A stretch of 64,000 nucleotides of DNA from the NCBI RefSeq assembly GCF_006788895.1, contig NZ_VFRA01000001.1:1488001-1552000 (forward strand), written 5' to 3'. Both the position numbers and the translations under genes were made by a program. The notes under the pieces were generated by a model. That model was not told where the DNA came from. It searched no databases and saw nothing but the letters and a program-made list of their open reading frames with translations. Source of the DNA: Rhodoglobus vestalii. Lineage in GTDB: Bacteria; Actinomycetota; Actinomycetes; Actinomycetales; Microbacteriaceae. Below, piece by piece: positions 7,265-15,479 of the stretch (position 1 is its first letter; each line of letters begins with the position of its first letter).

Positions 7265-7588
7265 TTGCGGAGAAACCCACGACTGCCACTCACTGAGACG
7301 GTTGCCTATATCCTTTTGGCCCTTATACAGCCTGCGCACGGGTACGCGATCATGGCCCGGGTAGAGACCATGAGCGATGACGCTGTACGCCTGGCGCCTG
7401 GCACTTTGTACGGCGCGCTCGAGAACCTCGTGAAGCAGAAGCTGATCACGCGGGTCGCGGACGCTGATCCGCGTCGCAAGGTCTACCAAATCACCGAGCT
7501 CGGATATCAGACGCTTGCGCAGGACGCGGAGCGGATGGCGCACCTCGTGCGCGTCTTTGAGCGGACCCAAGGAGGGATAGAGAAATGA
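7265..7588 (+). CDS. PadR-family transcriptional regulator
   Basis: 107 residues from TTG 7265. The start is decided by AAGGAGGA at 7253-7260, 4 bp before the TTG; an ATG at 7214 would place the ribosome site and the operator dyad inside the gene. The sequence LPLTETVAYILLALIQPAHGYAIM, then APGTLYGALENLVKQKLI and DPRRKVYQITELG, is a PadR winged helix with little C-terminal dimerisation extension (PadR-s2 type). The ATGA overlap with the DUF2812 gene marks a two-gene operon common in Firmicutes and actinobacteria. Confidence 0.9.
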   Translation: MRRNPRLPLTETVAYILLALIQPAHGYAIMARVETMSDDAVRLAPGTLYGALENLVKQKLITRVADADPRRKVYQITELGYQTLAQDAERMAHLVRVFERTQGGIEK

Positions 7589-8214
7589 AGAAGGTATTCA
7601 AACTCTTCGTCGATTTTGACAAAGAAGAGAGGTGGCTCAACAGCATGGCCGCCAAAGGTCAGCTTTTGGCGAAGGCTGGACTGTTGTATTCATTCACCCC
7701 GATCGTGCCCGGATCAGCGGTGGTACGCATCGATTATCGGCCGAGCATGAGCGCCGATGACTTCGACGACTACCGGTCCCTCTTTTGGGACGCTGGGTGG
7801 CAGCATCTAAGTGGGTCTCGCAGCAGCGGAAATCAGTACTTCGCCTCCACCGGCGGCGATGAGAACGCCGAGATCTTCTCCGAGGCAGGCTCCAAAGCAC
7901 AACGGTATCGGCGCGCGATTCGGGTCAGTTCGGCAGTAGTCTTTCCATTCCTAGTTGTGACTTTCGTTCTCTTTTCATCGGGAAGTGCAATGATCAAGAC
8001 CCTCTTTTCACCGGGCAACTGGTATCTGACACCCGGTATATGGGAGAAAGAGGGAGGGGAACTTCTCGGTGCGTTTTTGTTTGAGACACCGTTCGTCGCA
8101 CTCCGCGTCGGCGGCCCCATCCTGCTCATCGCGGCGGTGTTCGTGATGCTGGCAATGATCGCGTATCAAAGCTTTCGGTATCGGCGGGCGATTAGAGACT
8201 CCACTGCCGTATAG
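7585..8214 (+). CDS. DUF2812 membrane protein
   Basis: 209 residues. The first ~100 residues match DUF2812: MKKVFKLFVDFDKEERWLNS, then LYSFTPIVPG and RIDYRPSM, with a GWQHLSGSRS region. Two membrane helices follow, VVFPFLVVTFVLFSSGS (~115-133) and ILLIAAVFVMLAMIAYQSF (~178-196). DUF2812 genes usually follow a PadR gene, as here with a 4-bp overlap, and have no known biochemical role. The protein is probably an envelope-stress or antimicrobial-response component under PadR control, by context only. Confidence 0.85.
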   Translation: MKKVFKLFVDFDKEERWLNSMAAKGQLLAKAGLLYSFTPIVPGSAVVRIDYRPSMSADDFDDYRSLFWDAGWQHLSGSRSSGNQYFASTGGDENAEIFSEAGSKAQRYRRAIRVSSAVVFPFLVVTFVLFSSGSAMIKTLFSPGNWYLTPGIWEKEGGELLGAFLFETPFVALRVGGPILLIAAVFVMLAMIAYQSFRYRRAIRDSTAV

Positions 8215-8376
8215 CTGTGCGTTCTGCGGGTGTCTCGGAAGAGCAAAAGCCTTATGAGGCACCACGTCCGTTTTCGTAGCAGGTCCCCTTCACCATCAGT
8301 CCCCATCTGGACAATGTTTTAGATTCCGGAGTACGAAACCTTCGTCTCTTGCGGGCCAGCAGACCTCCGGTAGGAC

Positions 8377-8417
8377 GTCTTTCAACCCATGGGTTTCGAG
8401 GCACTTCGGTTACGAGA
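8377..8417. repeat. GTCTC/GAGAC dispersed palindrome, copy 4
   Basis: Contains CAACCCATGGGTTTCGAGGC and then TTCGGTTACGAGAC. The AACCCATGGGTT core is itself palindromic. It sits in the 260-bp gap between the DUF2812 gene and a small minus-strand gene, which otherwise holds nothing recognisable. Confidence 0.5.
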
Positions 8418-8475
8418 CAACGGTAGGACCCGATTCGAGCCGCGAGAAGGCAGCGGCGCCCGTAAGCGAAACCTA

Positions 8476-8625
8476 TTACGGTCGGTAGTCTTCGCGGTCT
8501 TCGTAGAGTGAGCGAGCGCTGGGATCCGCGCTTCGGCCACCGTTGGCCGCTCCGCCTAACTGGGTAAACACGAATGCCAGGCGCTTAGCGACCCGACCCA
8601 TCAAATTGAGAAACCGTTTGAACAT
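8476..8625 (-). CDS. Small protein (49 aa), unknown
   Basis: A 49-residue frame from ATG 8625 preceded by AGAAGGGA at a good distance, which favours this start over an ATG 39 bp upstream. The N-terminal half (MFKRFLNLMGRVAKRLAFVF) would form an amphipathic basic helix; the C-terminal half is polar and acidic (SLYEDREDYRP). It may associate with the membrane. No family is recognised and there is no operon partner. Confidence 0.45.
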   Translation of the reverse strand: MFKRFLNLMGRVAKRLAFVFTQLGGAANGGRSADPSARSLYEDREDYRP

Positions 8626-8851
8626 CGTTGGTCCCTTCTCGGTTAGCTCAACTATATTCAGCAACGCAGTTCGACTGCAATCCTCGCCTCCGCATCCCGG
8701 AGTTCGAACGGTGTCACAAGCGGAGCGCCGAATGCGTTGATGTCATCACACACGCTTCGGCCACTCACTACGAGACGCCGATGCCTTGTTTCTTTGCGAA
8801 TCCGCGCGCCATGTTCTGGACTTGTGGGTTCGCCCTGTCTATGGTGAGCGC

Positions 8852-9274
8852 ATGAGGCGCCTCACCGCAGCAGGACTCGTTTTGGGTGGAATACTCTTTC
8901 TCACTGCGTGCGTGCCAGGCTCTGAACCGACGTCGCAGACGGGGTCTCCGATCTTCGATCGCGCGAGAACTGCTGCTGACGAACTGCCCGCCACGGTAGA
9001 CGGGAACGTTGACCCCAACACGAGCAGGTACGCCGGAGAGGATTCTGCGGGCAACGAATACTGGGTCACGAACGAAACTGACTCGAACATCGAATGCATC
9101 GTCTACGTTCCCCCGGACGACGCCGATAATTTGGTGTTCTGCTCAGGACCGGGGCTGTCTGCCACAACAGCCGACGGACGGATCATCGAGTTCGCATCCT
9201 CACCGAGCCAACTCTCGCGGGACAACGCGGAACTGGTGGGCGACACACTCCTCGTGAAAGCACCGAACTCTTAG
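8852..9274 (+). CDS. Lipoprotein (140 aa)
   Basis: Starts at ATG 8852 (MRRLTAAGLVLGGILFLTAC): n-region, hydrophobic core and lipobox LTAC with Cys20. An in-frame ATG 66 bp upstream would add residues that spoil the signal peptide. The mature part contains two cysteines (IECIVY and VFCSGPG), probably disulfide-linked, and a DGNVDPNTSRYAGEDSAGNEYWV segment. Short Cys-pair lipoproteins of this type are common in Microbacteriaceae and have no assigned function. Confidence 0.7.
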   Translation: MRRLTAAGLVLGGILFLTACVPGSEPTSQTGSPIFDRARTAADELPATVDGNVDPNTSRYAGEDSAGNEYWVTNETDSNIECIVYVPPDDADNLVFCSGPGLSATTADGRIIEFASSPSQLSRDNAELVGDTLLVKAPNS

Positions 9275-9419
9275 TTCCCCGACCACCGCCCGTAAGCCGG
9301 ACGATCACCGGGCGCTTTCGAACCGGTGTTGGCGTCGAGTCCACGCCGAGCAGGCAGGTGCCCGTATAGGTGTCCCGACATTAAGCCCCTTGAAGGGGCG
9401 TTGTATGCACGACGGGCTT

Positions 9420-9445
9420 GTCTCGTATCCCTAGGGACACGAGAC
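9420..9445. repeat. GTCTC/GAGAC dispersed palindrome, copy 5
   Basis: Near-perfect 26-bp palindrome: GTCTCGTATCCC and GGGACACGAGAC around CTAGGG-like centre (TCCCTAGGGA), one mismatch between arms. It shares CCCTAGG with copy 1. Confidence 0.6.
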
Positions 9446-9514
9446 GCCCCACCTACGGCACGCAAGAAAACTGCGAAACCTTGAAGTTCCAAGAGTCGCA
9501 GATTCTTACAACTA

Positions 9515-9566
9515 TGTCTCATAACTAAACGCCCGTTTAGAGGTACTCATCGTTAGTTATGAGACA
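9515..9566. repeat. GTCTC/GAGAC dispersed palindrome, copy 6
   Basis: Perfect 14-bp arms TGTCTCATAACTAA (9515-9528) and TTAGTTATGAGACA (9553-9566) with a 24-bp centre. Inside it a second palindrome CTAAACGCCCGTTTAG spans 9525-9540 and uses part of the left arm. The nested symmetry resembles recombinase crossover sites more than a simple terminator. Confidence 0.65.
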
Positions 9567-9619
9567 CCGGATCGAACAGCCCACCTCCGCCACGAGAAGC
9601 GCATGTGAGAGAATCAGGC

Positions 9620-10015
9620 ATGGCTGAATCGTGGCGTCGCACCCCCACCGAAAGTCCGGTCACGTTCGAAATCGATACCGCGGCGTCCATGCCGCCATTC
9701 GAACAGATTAAGGCTCAAGCGATCGCACAGATCGCTAGCGGTGAGCTACTGGCTGGCACCAAGCTGGCGACCGTTCGCCAACTAGCCAGCGATCTCGGAA
9801 TCGCACCCAACACTGTAGCCCGCGCCTACCGTGAACTCGAAGCTGACGGCTTTCTCCTCTCACGCGGCCGCAACGGCACCGTCGTCAAAGCACGTCCTGG
9901 CGATGCCGCAGCGCTGCTCCAACTTGAAGCCAGAGCCTACGCTGACCGAGCGGCAGAGCTCGGCGTGAACGCGGATGAAGCACTGCGTTTCGTGACAACA
10001 GCCCTGTCCCGCTAA
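9620..10015 (+). CDS. GntR-family regulator, YtrA type
   Basis: 131 residues from ATG 9620; GTG 9605 in frame is an alternative. It has the GntR winged helix: PPFEQIKAQAIAQIASGEL, then ATVRQLASDLGIAPNTVARA and RELEADGFLLSRGRNGTVV. The C-terminal part is only ~45 residues, as in the YtrA subfamily, which lacks a large effector domain. YtrA regulators usually control ABC transporters next door, but no transporter is present; a convergent aldo-keto reductase follows after 13 bp. Confidence 0.88.
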   Translation: MAESWRRTPTESPVTFEIDTAASMPPFEQIKAQAIAQIASGELLAGTKLATVRQLASDLGIAPNTVARAYRELEADGFLLSRGRNGTVVKARPGDAAALLQLEARAYADRAAELGVNADEALRFVTTALSR

Positions 10016-10028
10016 CCAAAACCATGCG

Positions 10029-10841
10029 CTAATGCCCGATCACGTCGGAGTCGACGCCAGACCCCGGCACATCGAGCGCGGCAATCGCTTCCAAGTCTCG
10101 CGAGTCGAGCTCGAAGTCGAAAATCGCGATGTTCTCGGCCAGCCTCTCGGGGTTGGCCGACTTGGGGATCGCCACAAGCCCGTTCTGCACGTGCCAGCGC
10201 AGAGCAATCTGCGCTGCCGAACGTTCGTGCTTTGCGGCAATTTCGTTCAGCACCGGCTGGTCGAGCACATCTTTGATCGGACTCCACGCTTCCGTAACGA
10301 TTCCGCGGGAGTCATGGTAGGCGCGATCGGCGAGCCGCGCATTCGTCGGGGAAAGATCAACCTGATTCACCGCGGGAACGGTGGCCGCGGCATCCACCAG
10401 CACATCAAGGTGAGCGGGCTTAAAGTTGGAGACGCCAATCGAGCGCGCAAATCCTTCGGCCTGCAGCTTCTCGAAAGTGCGCCAGGTCGAAAGAAACTCG
10501 CCGCGCTTAGGCAGCGGCCAGTGAATCAGCAGCAGATCAACGAACTCAACATCGAGGCGCTCGAGGCAGCCCCGCAGGCCCTCAATGGCCCGGTCTCCGC
10601 CCTGAAATGCGCCATCGAGCTTGGTCGTAATGAAAAGATCATTTCGGTCAATGCCGCTGCGCCGGATGCCCTCGCCCACGCCCGCTTCATTGCCGTACTT
10701 CGCCGCCGTGTCAATGTGGCGGTAGCCCAACTCAATGGCGGTTGGAACAACCACAGCGACTTCGGCATCGCTGAGGGGCCACGTTCCGAGCCCGAGCTGA
10801 GGAATACTGTGACCGTCGTTGAGCGCTAGTGAAGGAATCAT
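10029..10841 (-). CDS. Aldo/keto reductase (2,5-diketogluconate reductase type)
   Basis: 270 residues, normal length for the small bacterial AKR5-like group. The catalytic tetrad is readable: Asp44 (HIDTAAKYGNE), Tyr49, Lys74 (TTKLDG) and His107 (LIHWPLP). The C-terminal NADPH loop IPKSANPERLAENI contains the Lys-Ser that bind the 2'-phosphate. It reduces aldehydes or ketones with NADPH in the cytoplasm; the natural substrate is not determined. It stands alone on the minus strand. Confidence 0.93.
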   Translation of the reverse strand: MIPSLALNDGHSIPQLGLGTWPLSDAEVAVVVPTAIELGYRHIDTAAKYGNEAGVGEGIRRSGIDRNDLFITTKLDGAFQGGDRAIEGLRGCLERLDVEFVDLLLIHWPLPKRGEFLSTWRTFEKLQAEGFARSIGVSNFKPAHLDVLVDAAATVPAVNQVDLSPTNARLADRAYHDSRGIVTEAWSPIKDVLDQPVLNEIAAKHERSAAQIALRWHVQNGLVAIPKSANPERLAENIAIFDFELDSRDLEAIAALDVPGSGVDSDVIGH

Positions 10842-10930
10842 CCTCCTAGGCTAAACGACGGCCACCACATTCACCCGATTAGCGTTCTGCGGTGTGCGTT
10901 CTACCGCGTGCGTTTCGGGGTTGTTGACAG

Positions 10931-13900
10931 CTAAACCTCGAGGGCTGCCATCGCCGGGTCGGGGTTCCCGAAGCGGTGGGCGGTAATCGACAGTGACTGC
11001 TCGTGCACAAAGATCAGCAGTTCAACCCGGCCCGAGGTGGTGACCTCGCCCGACCAGATGGCGACGTCGGGGTTACCCTCAACGGCCTCCGACAGGTCGA
11101 TGGCCGAACCACCGATGAGGCGAACGCGGCTCGTCTTCAGTTCACCGCGGGCGGCCCGCTCAAGCCACTGGGCATCCGACTCCACAACGGAGCTGGCAAC
11201 CGATACTGCGGCGTTACCCGACTCGAGCAATTCGGTGAGCAGCGACGGCAGCGGCACGGCAGAACTGATGTGGATCGTCGAGCCAGTGCGCGCGGCACCG
11301 GCAATGAGACGCACAAGGTGACCCATGGGCTGACCCTCAGAGAGGCGAATCGTGACCGGCACCGGACGGTAGCGGAACACGTTGCGCTCCACACCAAGAC
11401 CCGACACGTCACGGCTGATGCCGAACTCGGTTTCCCAGGCACGCTGGTCACTTTCGGCGGCACGGCGCACGCGATCGAATTCTTCGAATTCCATGCCCGA
11501 CTGAGCCTTCTTGACGACCGACGACACCTGGTCGCTGAGCCCACGAACCTTGATGTCCCGTGCGGCGGGCTGCTCAACAGCTTCCCACTCGCCGAGCGTC
11601 ATCAGGTAGTTCGGTCCACCGGCTTTGGCGCTGCGGCCTACCCTCGAACGCTTCCAGCCACCGAATGGCTGGCGGCGAACAATGGCGCCGGTGATCCCAC
11701 GGTTCACGTACACGTTTCCGGCCTGCACTTCATCGAGCCAGCGAGCAACCTCGGTTGAATCAAGCGAGTGGATGCCCGCCGTAAGGCCGTAATCCACCGC
11801 ATTCTGAATCTCGATCGCTTCGGCCAGGGTCTTGGCACGCATGACGCCGAGCACGGGGCCGAAGTATTCGGTCAGATGGAATTCGCTGCCGGGAACAACT
11901 CCGGTGCGCACGCCCGGCGTCCACTGCTTGCCTTCGTCATCCAACTGGCGGGGCTTCACCAGCCAACTCTCACCGGGAGCGAGAGTGGTGAGGGCACTCA
12001 GGAGCTTGCCCTGAGCGGCTTCCACAATGGGGCCCATCATGGTGAGCGGGTCGTGAGGAAGACCGACGCGCAGGGTTCGCACCGAGTCGATCAACTGGCG
12101 TTCGAAGCGTTCGCTGGTTCCGACAGATCCCACCAGGATCACAAGCGATGCAGCCGAGCACTTCTGGCCGGCGTGACCGAACGCACTCTTGGTGACATCT
12201 GCCACCGCAAGGTCAAGGTCAGCACTGGGGGTCACGATGATCGAGTTCTTGCCGCTGGTCTCGGCCAAGATCGGCAGGTCACGACGCCAGGAACGGAACA
12301 TTGCTGCGGTCTCCCACGCGCCGGTGAGGATGACGCGGTCAACAGCAGGGTCGGCCACGAGGGCGCGACCGAGTTCGCGGTCTTTCAGGTCGACGAGTGC
12401 GAGCACCTCGCGGGGAACTCCGGCCTCCCAGAGCGCTTCGACCATTACGGCGGCGCTGCGCTGTGAGAGCTTGGCGGGCTTGATGATGACACCACTGCCG
12501 GCGGCAAGGGCGGAGAGCACACTGCCGGCGGGGATCGCGACGGGGAAGTTCCACGGCGGGGTCACCACGGTGAGCGCCGAGGGCACAAACTTTGCGTCCT
12601 CAATCGTGTCGAGGTCGAGCGCACGCTCGGCGTAGTAGTGGGCGAAGTCAATCGCTTCACTAACCTCAACGTCACCTTCGGCGATGGTCTTGCCTGCTTC
12701 GTTGGCCATGATCTCGATGAGTCGGGCACGAGAGGTTTCCATCTCGTCGCCGGCACGGTGCAGGATTGCGGCGCGGTCGGCGGCAGGCATGCCACCCCAG
12801 TTTCGGCCAGCAGCGGTGGTGGTCTCAATGATGGTGTTCAGCTGCGTGGTTGTGCTGACACCGCCCGCCTTGATCGAGTCGATGCCGAGCTTCGAGTCGC
12901 GGCTGCGTGCCAGAATGGCGCGACCCCAGTCGCGGTTTTCGCCGATGGCGGGGTCGGTGTCAGCCACGTTATCGAACGGGCGGTCACCGATCAGAGCGGC
13001 GGGTTCTGAACGGTCTTGAACGCGGTTGGATGTCTCAAACGGTTCAGTGAGATTTGCCAGCGATGCCAAGAACCGGTCTTGCTCCCGCACGAAGATGTCC
13101 TCGTTGGTGGAGAGTTCGAACAGGCCCGACATGAAGTTCTCGGTGCTTGCGTTCTCTTCGAGGCGGCGAACAAGGTAGCTGATGGCGGAATCGAATTCGC
13201 TCGGCTGCACGACGGGCGTGTAGAGCAGCAGGCTGCCGACGTCTTTCTTGATTGCTTCGGCCTGGCCGGTGGCCATTCCGAGCAGCATTTCGAATTCGAT
13301 GCGATCGGTGACGCCACGCTCTTGAGCGAGGTGCCAGGCGAAAGCGATGTCGAAGAGGTTGTGCCCGGCGACGCCAATGCGCACGGCATCCATACGCTCA
13401 GGGGTGAACGCCCAGTCGAGCACACGCTTGTAGTGGGTGTCACTGTCTTGTTTGGATCCCCAGGTGGCCATGGGCCAGTGGTGGGTGACGGCGTCGACGT
13501 GTTCCATGGCGAGGTTGGCGCCCTTCACCACGCGCACCTTAATGCTGGCACCTCCGCGAGCGCGGCGAGCCATTGACCAGTCGGTGAGTCCCTGCAGTGC
13601 GGCGAGAGCGTCGGGCAGGTAGGCCTGCAACACGATGCCGGCTTCGAGTTCGAGCAGTTCGGGCTGGTCGAGCAGCTTCTCAAACACCGCGATGGTGAGG
13701 TGGAGGTCTTTGAACTCTTCCATGTCGAGGTTGATGAACTTCTTCTCGGGGGCGTGCAGCGCGAGCAGGTAGAGCGGGGTGAGACGCTCAACAACCCGCT
13801 CGACGGTTTCATCGAAAGCCCACATGGAAAGTTGGGACGCCACTGACGACACCTTGATGGAGACGTAGTTCACGTCATCCCGCTGCAGCAGCGCGCGGGT

Positions 13901-14407
13901 GCCGGCGAGACGGTTGTCGGCTTCGTCGTCGCCGAGTACAGCTTCACCGAGCAGGTTGAGGTTGAGGTTTACCCCGTCACGACGCAGGTGAACGAGGGCT
14001 TTGTCGAGCTTGGCGGGGGTGGCATCAATGATGAGGTGGCCGACCATGCCGCGCAATACTTTGCGGGCGATGGGAACGATCAACCAGGGCAGCAGTGGGG
14101 CAAAGGTGCCACCGAGAAAAATTGCGAACCGCAGATACCACGGCAGGAACGCGGGAATCATGTGGGTGAGTCGTTCAAGGTTGCGGCCGGCGACCCGCAG
14201 GTCTTCGGGGCGCACCACGGTGTCGATGAAGCCAAGCGTGAAGTCGAGACCCTTGGGATCTTTCAGTACTCCGGCGAGGCGGGTCGCGCTCACATCGACG
14301 GGGAATTCGTCACTTTCTGCCAGCCACCGGCGCACCGTAGTGATCGTTTGGTCGGCAAGCTGCTGGTGTGACGCGTCGATGTTGCTGGTACGAGTTGACA
14401 TGCTCAC
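10931..14407 (-). CDS. putA: Bifunctional proline dehydrogenase/glutamate-semialdehyde dehydrogenase
   Basis: 1158 residues. The N-terminal FAD-dependent proline dehydrogenase barrel runs to ~residue 450 with NYVSIKVSS (180-188), KVRVVKGANL (290-299), YKRVLDWAF (326-334) and VAGHN (346-350). The aldehyde dehydrogenase part (~490-1000) shows PPWNFP with Asn620, AETSGKN with Glu716 and catalytic Cys750 in AGQKCSA. It converts proline to glutamate in two steps with channelled intermediate. There is no N-terminal ribbon-helix-helix, so unlike the E. coli protein it does not repress its own gene. The last ~150 residues form the extra C-terminal domain of long PutA proteins. GTG 14407 and ATG 14401 are both possible starts. 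A divergent LysR gene, 119 bp away, may control it. Confidence 0.96.
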   Translation of the reverse strand: MSMSTRTSNIDASHQQLADQTITTVRRWLAESDEFPVDVSATRLAGVLKDPKGLDFTLGFIDTVVRPEDLRVAGRNLERLTHMIPAFLPWYLRFAIFLGGTFAPLLPWLIVPIARKVLRGMVGHLIIDATPAKLDKALVHLRRDGVNLNLNLLGEAVLGDDEADNRLAGTRALLQRDDVNYVSIKVSSVASQLSMWAFDETVERVVERLTPLYLLALHAPEKKFINLDMEEFKDLHLTIAVFEKLLDQPELLELEAGIVLQAYLPDALAALQGLTDWSMARRARGGASIKVRVVKGANLAMEHVDAVTHHWPMATWGSKQDSDTHYKRVLDWAFTPERMDAVRIGVAGHNLFDIAFAWHLAQERGVTDRIEFEMLLGMATGQAEAIKKDVGSLLLYTPVVQPSEFDSAISYLVRRLEENASTENFMSGLFELSTNEDIFVREQDRFLASLANLTEPFETSNRVQDRSEPAALIGDRPFDNVADTDPAIGENRDWGRAILARSRDSKLGIDSIKAGGVSTTTQLNTIIETTTAAGRNWGGMPAADRAAILHRAGDEMETSRARLIEIMANEAGKTIAEGDVEVSEAIDFAHYYAERALDLDTIEDAKFVPSALTVVTPPWNFPVAIPAGSVLSALAAGSGVIIKPAKLSQRSAAVMVEALWEAGVPREVLALVDLKDRELGRALVADPAVDRVILTGAWETAAMFRSWRRDLPILAETSGKNSIIVTPSADLDLAVADVTKSAFGHAGQKCSAASLVILVGSVGTSERFERQLIDSVRTLRVGLPHDPLTMMGPIVEAAQGKLLSALTTLAPGESWLVKPRQLDDEGKQWTPGVRTGVVPGSEFHLTEYFGPVLGVMRAKTLAEAIEIQNAVDYGLTAGIHSLDSTEVARWLDEVQAGNVYVNRGITGAIVRRQPFGGWKRSRVGRSAKAGGPNYLMTLGEWEAVEQPAARDIKVRGLSDQVSSVVKKAQSGMEFEEFDRVRRAAESDQRAWETEFGISRDVSGLGVERNVFRYRPVPVTIRLSEGQPMGHLVRLIAGAARTGSTIHISSAVPLPSLLTELLESGNAAVSVASSVVESDAQWLERAARGELKTSRVRLIGGSAIDLSEAVEGNPDVAIWSGEVTTSGRVELLIFVHEQSLSITAHRFGNPDPAMAALEV

Positions 14408-14493
14408 GAGAATAGGCCTCCGAACGGGAAATGGCTGGAACTCTCAGTGTGACCCCCGACTGCCTTTAGCAAAAGCGACGGAATGCGCATGGT

Positions 14494-14516
14494 ATCGGTT
14501 AGAATTAGTTACCGAT
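14494..14516. promoter_or_regulatory. Inverted repeat before the LysR gene
   Basis: ATCGGT (14494-14499) and ACCGAT (14511-14516) face each other across 11 bp in the putA-lysR intergenic region, 10 bp before the LysR start codon. The size fits a LysR half-site pair and may act on both divergent genes. Confidence 0.4.
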
Positions 14517-14526
14517 TGGAGCGCCC

Positions 14527-15420
14527 ATGCTCGATGTTCGACGACTACGGCTTTTGCGTGAGCTAAAACTGCGGGGAACCATCGCCGCTGTGGCAAGCGC
14601 ACTCAGCTACACCCCCTCTGCTGTCTCCCAACAATTGGCCCTTCTTGAAGAGGAAGCGCGGGTGCCACTGCTCATTAAGGCGGGTCGCCGAGTGCAACTC
14701 ACCCCCGAAGCAGAACTGCTCGTCGAACACACCGTTGCCCTCCTCGAACGCCTCGAACTGATGGAAGCAGAGATCCACTCCTCCCTCACAGAAGTGCGCG
14801 GAACCGTGCGGCTCGCCGTCTTTCAATCAGCCGCCCTCGGCGTGCTCCCTCAAGCCCTCAGCCTGATCGACCGCGACTACCCCCAACTGCGCATCGAAAT
14901 GACCCAGCGCGAACCCGAAAGTGCCCTCTTCGAAACCTGGACCCGCGAATTCGACCTCGTGATCGCCGAACAGTACCCCGGGCACGCCGCCCCCCGGCAT
15001 CAGGATCTCGACATGATTCCCCTCTATGCCGACGAGCTCTCCCTCGCCGCCCCCGCCGGCAGCGGCATCACCACCCTCGCCGACGCCGCCGGCAGCTCCT
15101 GGGTGATGGAACCCCGCGGCACCGCATCACGCCACTGGGCCGAACAGCAGTGCCGGCGAGCGGGAATCGAACCCGACGTACGCTTCGAAACCGCCGACCT
15201 TCAGGCCCACATCCGGCTGGTCGAATCGGGCCATGCCACCGCCATTTTGCCCGGCCTTGTCTGGGGCAGCCGCACCCCCACCGTCGAGCTTCGCCCCATG
15301 CCGGGCCTCCCCCGCCGCACCGTGTTCACCTCGGTACGCGAGTCGAGTGTCAGCCGGCCGTCGATCGTGGCGTGCCGCGCGGTGCTTGAGCAGGTCGTGC
15401 AGTCGTTCGCTCCGGAGTAG
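14527..15420 (+). CDS. LysR-family transcriptional regulator
   Basis: 297 residues. The N-terminus (MLDVRRLRLLRELKLRGTIA, then AVASALSYTPSAVSQQLALL) is the LysR helix-turn-helix; residues ~90-290 form the periplasmic-binding-protein-like effector domain (GTVRLAVFQSAALGVLP at its start, VESGHATAILPGLVW near its end). Divergent placement beside putA suggests proline or a related amino acid as effector, but this is inference: similar actinobacterial LysR proteins control varied genes. The 3' end borders a G-rich tandem repeat. Confidence 0.92.
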   Translation: MLDVRRLRLLRELKLRGTIAAVASALSYTPSAVSQQLALLEEEARVPLLIKAGRRVQLTPEAELLVEHTVALLERLELMEAEIHSSLTEVRGTVRLAVFQSAALGVLPQALSLIDRDYPQLRIEMTQREPESALFETWTREFDLVIAEQYPGHAAPRHQDLDMIPLYADELSLAAPAGSGITTLADAAGSSWVMEPRGTASRHWAEQQCRRAGIEPDVRFETADLQAHIRLVESGHATAILPGLVWGSRTPTVELRPMPGLPRRTVFTSVRESSVSRPSIVACRAVLEQVVQSFAPE

Positions 15421-15430
15421 GGAGAGAGCT

Positions 15431-15458
15431 GGGCTGGGTTGGGCTGGGTTGGGCTGGG
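15431..15458 (+). repeat. GGG-tract tandem repeat (G-quadruplex motif)
   Basis: Tandem decamer GGGCTGGGTT repeated twice and followed by GGGCTGGG, giving six GGG runs each separated by only two bases. It lies between the convergent LysR and thioesterase genes, so it would be in the 3' end of the LysR message as a G-rich RNA and as C-rich on the other strand. Confidence 0.8.
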
Positions 15459-15479
15459 CTGCAGCCCTGAATCAGTCTC

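Larger units (their letters stand above)
9275..9619. other. 345-bp gene-free gap rich in palindromes
   Basis: No gene is supported here. The gap holds a GCCCCTT/AAGGGGC hairpin at 9385-9399 without a following T-run, so not a good terminator, and two copies of the dispersed GTCTC/GAGAC palindrome at 9420 and 9515. Minus-strand frames across it lack protein-like composition. Confidence 0.6.

Noticed and set aside
7058..7570. A 170-codon minus-strand frame across the PadR gene and its operator
   Set aside because: PadR has a ribosome site, operator and family sequence; the minus frame does not look like protein.
9385..9399. GCCCCTT/AAGGGGC hairpin as a terminator of the lipoprotein gene
   Set aside because: No T-run follows and it is more than 100 bp past the stop.
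10032..10829. A 265-codon plus-strand frame antisense to the aldo-keto reductase
   Set aside because: The minus strand has the full catalytic tetrad; this frame is a shadow.
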